Shown one piece after another: positions 15,177 to 16,096 of a DNA stretch of 16,096 nucleotides; position 1 is the stretch's first letter, and the number at the start of each line of letters is the position of its first letter. The stretch is from Multiplicimicrobium sp043718225 (GTDB taxonomy: Bacteria > Omnitrophota > Omnitrophia > Omnitrophales > Aquincolibacteriaceae). Below the pieces are notes generated by a model that saw only the letters and a program-made list of their open reading frames with translations, was not told the origin of the DNA and did no database searches. The stretch lies in assembly GCA_043718225.1 (NCBI GenBank), contig JAYSWD010000093.1, positions 1-16,096 of the forward strand, read 5' to 3'. A program made the position numbers and the translations under genes.

Positions 15177-15898
15177 GATTTCGTTTCTCCCTTGGGATAA
15201 TAATCAAGCTCATCATGCACAATGCGCGACAAATTGTCGGAACCAATTAAGTCCAGTTCCTGTTTGGCGTCGCCCGTCAAATGCTGGCCGAATGTAATAG
15301 CCAGAATACGTCCGAGATTGGACGGGTCCGGCGAATAGAAAGCATGCGGCACAAAACCGGGAATCAGCCAGGAATCGCCGGTTTTAAAAACTTCTTCGTA
15401 TTGAACCCCGTCTTTTTCCCACAAGTATGCCACCGGTCCGCCATGCAGAACCTGAGTGTATTGATGGAAGAAATGTCCGCGGTTCATAATGACTTCTTCG
15501 CGCTTGGTCAGATGCAGAAGCAGCTCCACGGGCTTAAAATTCGGCAGCACGGGGGTCATGCAGCGCGGCCAATAAGTATATTGAAGACGGCCGGCACGCT
15601 TCTGCTCGATCGGTTCACATTCAGTGTCGCGGCAGAATTTCATACCGCGGTCCAAATCATATTCCGCCGGCAATAAATCGCGCACGCTGACATAAAACTG
15701 TTTGGCGAGTTTTTCTAGCTCGTCCCAGGTGGGTTTAACGGCGCCGGATTCGATTTGCCGTAGTTTCTCTTCGGTAATCTTAGTATCGCGGGCAACGCGG
15801 GCTATTGAGTGCTTAATCTCATTACGCCATGCGTGAATCATGCTGCCTTGTTTTGCGTGGGGTGCCGTAGTAGGGCTTTTCCCCGTAACTGAGCTCAT
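15173..15898 (-). CDS. Single-unit HTH-cupin iron dioxygenase of the HppE/HepD/MpnS family, candidate methylphosphonate synthase
   Basis: This 241-residue protein has an XRE-type helix-turn-helix (about 22-70, with EEKLRQIESGAV) followed by a cupin (about 95-205). The iron ligands appear to be His142, Gln146 and His185 (in VPHAF), spaced as in HppE (HxxxE...H) but with Gln replacing Glu. The family's phosphonate-binding residues also fit: Lys29 in the HTH domain, Arg101 with Tyr109 eight residues on, and Asn139 three residues before the first His. A 2-His-1-Gln triad is reported for methylphosphonate synthase, which cleaves 2-HEP to methylphosphonate. That enzyme has about 440 residues and two such units; this one has a single unit, as in HppE. 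ATG 15898 overlaps the upstream stop as ATGA and has AAGGAG 7 bases away, so I prefer it to ATG 15928. A regulatory XRE-cupin protein is the alternative. Confidence 0.8.
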   Translation of the reverse strand: MSSVTGKSPTTAPHAKQGSMIHAWRNEIKHSIARVARDTKITEEKLRQIESGAVKPTWDELEKLAKQFYVSVRDLLPAEYDLDRGMKFCRDTECEPIEQKRAGRLQYTYWPRCMTPVLPNFKPVELLLHLTKREEVIMNRGHFFHQYTQVLHGGPVAYLWEKDGVQYEEVFKTGDSWLIPGFVPHAFYSPDPSNLGRILAITFGQHLTGDAKQELDLIGSDNLSRIVHDELDYYPKGETKS

Positions 15899-16096
15899 GC
15901 CTGCTCTCCTTTTACAATCCAGCCCCATTCAGACTGGGCGTTTTTAAGATCTTCTATAGTATCAATTTCTTTCCAATGATGCCCGACAATTTCGCAAGAG
16001 ATGGATACTCCGGCATCGGCCATGTCCTGTAAAAGATCGGTAATATACGCTTTTTCGAATGATTTGGCGCGTTGAAAAGTACCTCCGCCGCTGGCC
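15895..16096 (-). CDS. Nucleotidyltransferase, C-terminal fragment (stand-alone NTP transferase)
   Basis: The last 66 codons of a gene entering from the right edge are visible, ending with TGA at 15895-15897. The fragment contains FEKAYITDLLQDMADAG followed by HHWKEIDTIEDLKNAQSEW. The W-x-EID-T-x-EDL-x-x-A ending is the classic C-terminus of LicC/PntC/RmlA-like sugar or aminoalcohol nucleotidyltransferases, whose EID Asp helps bind the catalytic metal. It would make a nucleotide-activated sugar or a CMP-activated alcohol or phosphonate. Its position immediately before the phosphonate genes, with a 4-base ATGA overlap into the HTH-cupin gene, makes a CMP-phosphonate synthase attractive. The substrate-defining N-terminus is outside the window, so substrate and full length are unknown. 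Confidence 0.75.
   Translation of the reverse strand, partial: ASGGGTFQRAKSFEKAYITDLLQDMADAGVSISCEIVGHHWKEIDTIEDLKNAQSEWGWIVKGEQA
15906..15911 (-). promoter_or_regulatory. Shine-Dalgarno site fixing the start of the HTH-cupin gene
   Basis: AAGGAG lies 7 bases before ATG 15898, within the end of the upstream nucleotidyltransferase gene. It decides in favour of 15898 over the upstream in-frame ATG at 15928. Confidence 0.75.

Noticed and set aside
15173..15898. Treating the HTH-cupin protein as a plain XRE-family regulator
   Set aside because: The aligned Lys, Arg, Tyr, Asn, His, Gln and His set and the phosphonate context favour an enzyme, although a regulator remains the fallback.
15899..15928. 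Longer start at ATG 15928 for the HTH-cupin protein
   Set aside because: It adds 10 residues with no homology and overlaps the upstream gene by more than 30 bases; ATG 15898 has an AAGGAG site and an ATGA overlap.
1..16096. tRNA, rRNA, CRISPR arrays, insertion sequences or attachment sites
   Set aside because: No cloverleaf, array of spaced repeats, transposase or integrase reading frame, or long terminal repeat was seen.
1..16096. Plus-strand reading frames of 60-134 codons
   Set aside because: All lie opposite well-supported minus-strand genes, lack recognisable motifs, and look like antisense shadows.

Overview
The window is one strand-coherent stretch of bacterial DNA: every recognisable gene lies on the minus strand, so transcription runs from position 16096 down to 1. 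Genes are packed with short overlaps (ATGA, GTGA, TAATG) or gaps of a few bases. The only two gaps above 10 bases are 76 bases (3886-3961) and 82 bases (7284-7365), and no gene-free stretch exceeds 300 bases. Shine-Dalgarno sites (AGGAGG, AAGGAG, GAGGGG) and a near-consensus sigma70 promoter indicate a bacterium rather than an archaeon. GC content is moderate and several cell-surface glycan pathways are present. I cannot name the organism. An uncultivated Gram-negative lineage of the Omnitrophota type is only a guess.

Region A (about 9120-16096) is a phosphonate-making and phosphonate-attaching cluster. In transcription order it holds: the end of a stand-alone nucleotidyltransferase; a single-unit HTH-cupin dioxygenase of the HppE/HepD/MpnS family; a PEP mutase fused to a nucleotidyltransferase-like domain; phosphonopyruvate decarboxylase; an iron-type alcohol dehydrogenase of the phosphonoacetaldehyde reductase type; a NUDIX hydrolase; a cytidylate-kinase-like protein; and a CDP-alcohol phosphotransferase. 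The predicted flow is PEP, phosphonopyruvate, phosphonoacetaldehyde, 2-hydroxyethylphosphonate (2-HEP), then an oxidative cleavage product. The cupin shows a 2-His-1-Gln iron triad, the hallmark reported for methylphosphonate synthase, so methylphosphonate is the favoured product. The phosphonate would then be activated as a CMP ester and transferred to a glycan or lipid alcohol, and the kinase would rephosphorylate the CMP released.

Region B (3962-9118) holds surface-glycan and lipid functions: a polyprenol-phosphate-mannose-synthase-like glycosyltransferase, GDP-mannose 4,6-dehydratase, a membrane fatty-acid desaturase/hydroxylase-type di-iron protein, a methyltransferase with a Cys4 zinc knuckle, and a GT39-type membrane glycosyltransferase that would use a polyprenyl-phosphate sugar. 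These probably build the acceptor that carries the phosphonate.

Region C (1-3920) is a separate transcription unit with its own strong promoter. It encodes a small excisionase-type HTH protein, then a nonulosonic-acid (pseudaminic-type) pathway: PseC-like aminotransferase, PseB-like UDP-GlcNAc 4,6-dehydratase, SpsF-type cytidylyltransferase, GNAT N-acetyltransferase, and the start of a Gfo/Idh/MocA oxidoreductase. The sugar hydrolase (PseG) and synthase (PseI/NeuB) are not in the window and are expected beyond the left edge.

The most notable item is the HTH-cupin protein at 15173-15898. It is half the length of known methylphosphonate synthases but appears to keep the whole substrate- and iron-binding residue set, with Gln as the third ligand.
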